A DNA stretch of 6,950 nucleotides from Acidimicrobiales bacterium (GTDB taxonomy: Bacteria > Actinomycetota > Acidimicrobiia > Acidimicrobiales > SHLQ01): contig JABDJW010000283.1 of NCBI GenBank assembly GCA_013002375.1, positions 1 through 6,950 on the forward strand. The letters are read 5' to 3'. Shown in pieces: positions 5,629 to 6,950 of this stretch; within the stretch, counting starts at the first letter, position 1, and each line of letters starts with the position of its first letter. The position numbers were made by a program, and so were the translations under genes. The notes under the pieces are model-generated. The model saw only the letters and a program-made list of their open reading frames with translations, made no database searches and was not told where the DNA came from.

Positions 5629-6526
5629 GGCGGGTTCCCAGGCCGTGCGCTCATCCGAATCCCCGTCGCTCCTGCTGCCCGACGACGTTCCACCCATCGC
5701 CCTCGTCACCGACTCATCGGCCCAGCTTCCGGCCGAGCTGATCACCCGCTACCAGATCGCGGTCGCCCCGATCGCGGTGACGATCGACGGCGCGCCGTTT
5801 CGAGAAGGCATCGACCTCGCTCCCGAGACCTTCTTCGCTCGGCTGCACGCCGGTGCCGACATCACGACCTCGCAGCCATCGCCCGGCGACTTCGTGGAAG
5901 TGTACGAAGGCCTCAGCGCCCGAGGGGCCGAACAGATCCTGTCGATCCACGTCGGCTCCGAGTTCTCCGGGACCCTCAACAGTGCGCGGACAGCAGTCGA
6001 CGTTCTGGGCGCCCGGGTCGCACCGATCACCCTGATCGACACCGGTGCGGCATCCTTCGGCGTCGGCGCGTGCGTCTGGGAGGCGGCCCGCCGTCTCGCG
6101 GCCGGCGGATGCGCCCTCGATGCCCAACGGCGCATTGACGAGGTCGTCCCCTGCTTGGCGACATCGGTCCTACTCGACGGCCTGGCCCACGTGCGGGCCG
6201 GCGGTCGCTATGACCTCGACGGCGCCGACGACGCGACCCTGGTCTTCTCCGGCATTGGATCGGACCTCGAAGTCGTGGGTACCGGAGCGACCGTCGATGA
6301 GCTGGTTTCGCTACTGGCCCGGCCGTTCGCCGAAGCCGGCCACCCGATCCGGGCTGCGGTCGCCCTGGCCGATCCCGCGACCCTGCCCTATACCGAACGG
6401 CTGGAGGCAGCGCTGGCGAGCATGGATCACGTGGTGGAGACCACGCGCTATCAGGTGGGCCCGAGCATCGCGGCCCACACCGGTCCCGGCACCGCCGGCG
6501 GCTTCTTCTGGCCCGACGCCGGCTGA
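5609..6526 (+). CDS. DegV family fatty-acid-binding protein (FakB-like)
   Basis: A 305-aa soluble protein with the full DegV pattern: VTDSSAQLP (33-41), ITTSQPSPGDF (85-95), HVGSEFSGTLNSA (114-126), DTGAASFGVG (144-153), LAHVRAGGRY (192-201, usually L-x-x-L-x-x-G-G-R-I) and GPSIAAHTGPGTAGGFF (284-300). DegV/FakB proteins bind one fatty acid; with the kinase FakA they make acyl-phosphate, the donor used by PlsY. The overlap with a plsY-like gene supports this role, although no FakA is in the window. The ATG at 5609 overlaps plsY by 20 nt. An in-frame GTG at 5645, downstream of a GGTGAGGCGGG purine run, would remove 12 residues of a non-conserved leader. Either way the protein has 25-40 residues before the first strand, more than most DegV proteins. 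Family assignment is firm; the lipid ligand is unknown. Confidence 0.9.
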   Translation: MEWAKGEAGSQAVRSSESPSLLLPDDVPPIALVTDSSAQLPAELITRYQIAVAPIAVTIDGAPFREGIDLAPETFFARLHAGADITTSQPSPGDFVEVYEGLSARGAEQILSIHVGSEFSGTLNSARTAVDVLGARVAPITLIDTGAASFGVGACVWEAARRLAAGGCALDAQRRIDEVVPCLATSVLLDGLAHVRAGGRYDLDGADDATLVFSGIGSDLEVVGTGATVDELVSLLARPFAEAGHPIRAAVALADPATLPYTERLEAALASMDHVVETTRYQVGPSIAAHTGPGTAGGFFWPDAG

Positions 6527-6563
6527 ACGTACCGGGCACCGCTTCTGGCCCGGCCCACGGAAC

Positions 6564-6569
6564 TAGCGT
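6564..6569 (+). promoter_or_regulatory. Probable -10 box for a leaderless lipoprotein transcript
   Basis: TAGCGT fits the actinobacterial TAnnnT -10 pattern. It ends 7 nt before the ATG at 6577, so transcription would begin at or next to the start codon, and no Shine-Dalgarno is present. No strong -35 is visible; the region 6541-6548 (GCTTCTGG) is at about the right distance. Confidence 0.5.
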
Positions 6570-6576
6570 GGCCACC

Positions 6577-6950
6577 ATGACTCCCCTGAGCTCCCGGCGC
6601 GTGCTCCCCACGGTCGCCATCCTCTTCGTTCTCGCCCTGCTGGCGGCCGCGTGCGGCGGCACGAACGTGGTCGGCCCGACCGACGAACCCGAGACCACCA
6701 CCGGTTCCCCGTCCCCCGATCCGGACCCGACCACCACGGCATTACCACCGCCGACCGAAGCGCCGCTGCCGACGCCCGACGAGATCGTCGACCGCGTCTC
6801 GATCACTGCCGACGACGTGCCGTCGAATTATTTCGTCGAGATCGGCGACGACCGTGGACCGTTGTGCGACGGCCGACCGAGTGTCGACACCCGCCATCCG
6901 GCCGATGCCGAGCGAGCCCTGTCGATCAGCGGCGACCATGTCTTCAACAC
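6577..6950 (+). CDS. Secreted lipoprotein (partial, 3' end outside window)
   Basis: An open frame of 124 codons that runs off the right edge. Residues 1-25 are a signal peptide: a basic start (SSRR), a hydrophobic core (VAILFVLALL) and a lipobox-like LLAAAC, making Cys26 the expected lipidated residue after signal peptidase II cleavage. A Thr/Pro/Asp-rich flexible linker follows (about 29-68), as is usual for actinobacterial surface lipoproteins. The folded part begins near residue 69 (DEIVDRVSITADDVPSNYFV) and includes a Cys at 97. I do not recognise the domain from this fragment. The phrase 'TADDVPSNY' recalls secreted proteins of unknown function in this group, but that is only an impression. 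It starts 50 nt after the DegV gene and seems to have its own promoter. Confidence 0.8.
   Translation, partial: MTPLSSRRVLPTVAILFVLALLAAACGGTNVVGPTDEPETTTGSPSPDPDPTTTALPPPTEAPLPTPDEIVDRVSITADDVPSNYFVEIGDDRGPLCDGRPSVDTRHPADAERALSISGDHVFN

Noticed and set aside
4969..5745. 258-codon minus-strand frame opposite plsY and the start of the DegV gene
   Set aside because: Gly/Arg-rich with no motif; the sense strand has strong PlsY and DegV motifs.
6532..6553. CCGGGC/GCCCGG inverted repeat after the DegV stop as a terminator
   Set aside because: Only 6 bp of stem with a 10-nt loop and no T tract. It is common by chance in DNA this GC-rich, so I do not call it.

Overview
The window is high-GC DNA, about two thirds G+C by eye. 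It is densely packed with short genes, uses many GTG starts, and joins several genes by 4-nt ATGA or GTGA stop/start overlaps. Split MaoC genes, a TadE/TadG/Flp set, Thr/Pro-rich lipoproteins and a TAnnnT -10 box close to an ATG all point to an actinomycete. Acidimicrobiia is my best guess, but it is an inference because no marker gene is present. No rRNA, tRNA, CRISPR array, insertion sequence or phage gene is visible. No stretch longer than about 150 bp lacks a gene.

Left end, minus strand (841 down to 1): a small three-helix GlsB/YeaQ-type membrane protein is followed by two MaoC-type hot-dog proteins. One is an N-terminal FAS1-like half (120-548). The other is the start of a catalytic MaoC half that runs off the window (1-123). 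The two overlap by GTGA and probably form a heteromeric (R)-enoyl-CoA hydratase/3-hydroxyacyl dehydratase.

Plus strand, 990-2635: two complete, divergent PPK2-family polyphosphate:nucleotide phosphotransferases lie in tandem and overlap by ATGA. Each has Walker A, an FDRSWYNR Walker B and a lid, but the lids and C-termini differ, so they may have split substrates or form a hetero-oligomer.

Plus strand, 2682-4932: a compact pseudopilin cassette in the order TadE-like, large TadG-like, short Flp-like pilin. No ATPase, platform protein or prepilin peptidase is present here. All three carry an Arg-rich pre-helix signal, and the TadG-like ectodomain has 12 cysteines.

Plus strand, 4963-6526: a PlsY-type glycerol-3-phosphate acyltransferase overlaps a DegV/FakB-type fatty-acid-binding protein. 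In the known Fak pathway, FakB presents fatty acid to the kinase FakA, and the resulting acyl-phosphate is the donor for PlsY. The pair therefore makes sense as a fatty-acid-to-phospholipid module, with FakA expected elsewhere. The PlsY copy lacks the usual C-terminal motif.

Right end: a likely leaderless promoter drives a secreted lipoprotein whose 3' end is outside the window. I see no clearly new system. The best leads are the PlsY-DegV pair with an atypical PlsY, the small Tad cassette with Flp last, and the tandem divergent PPK2 genes.
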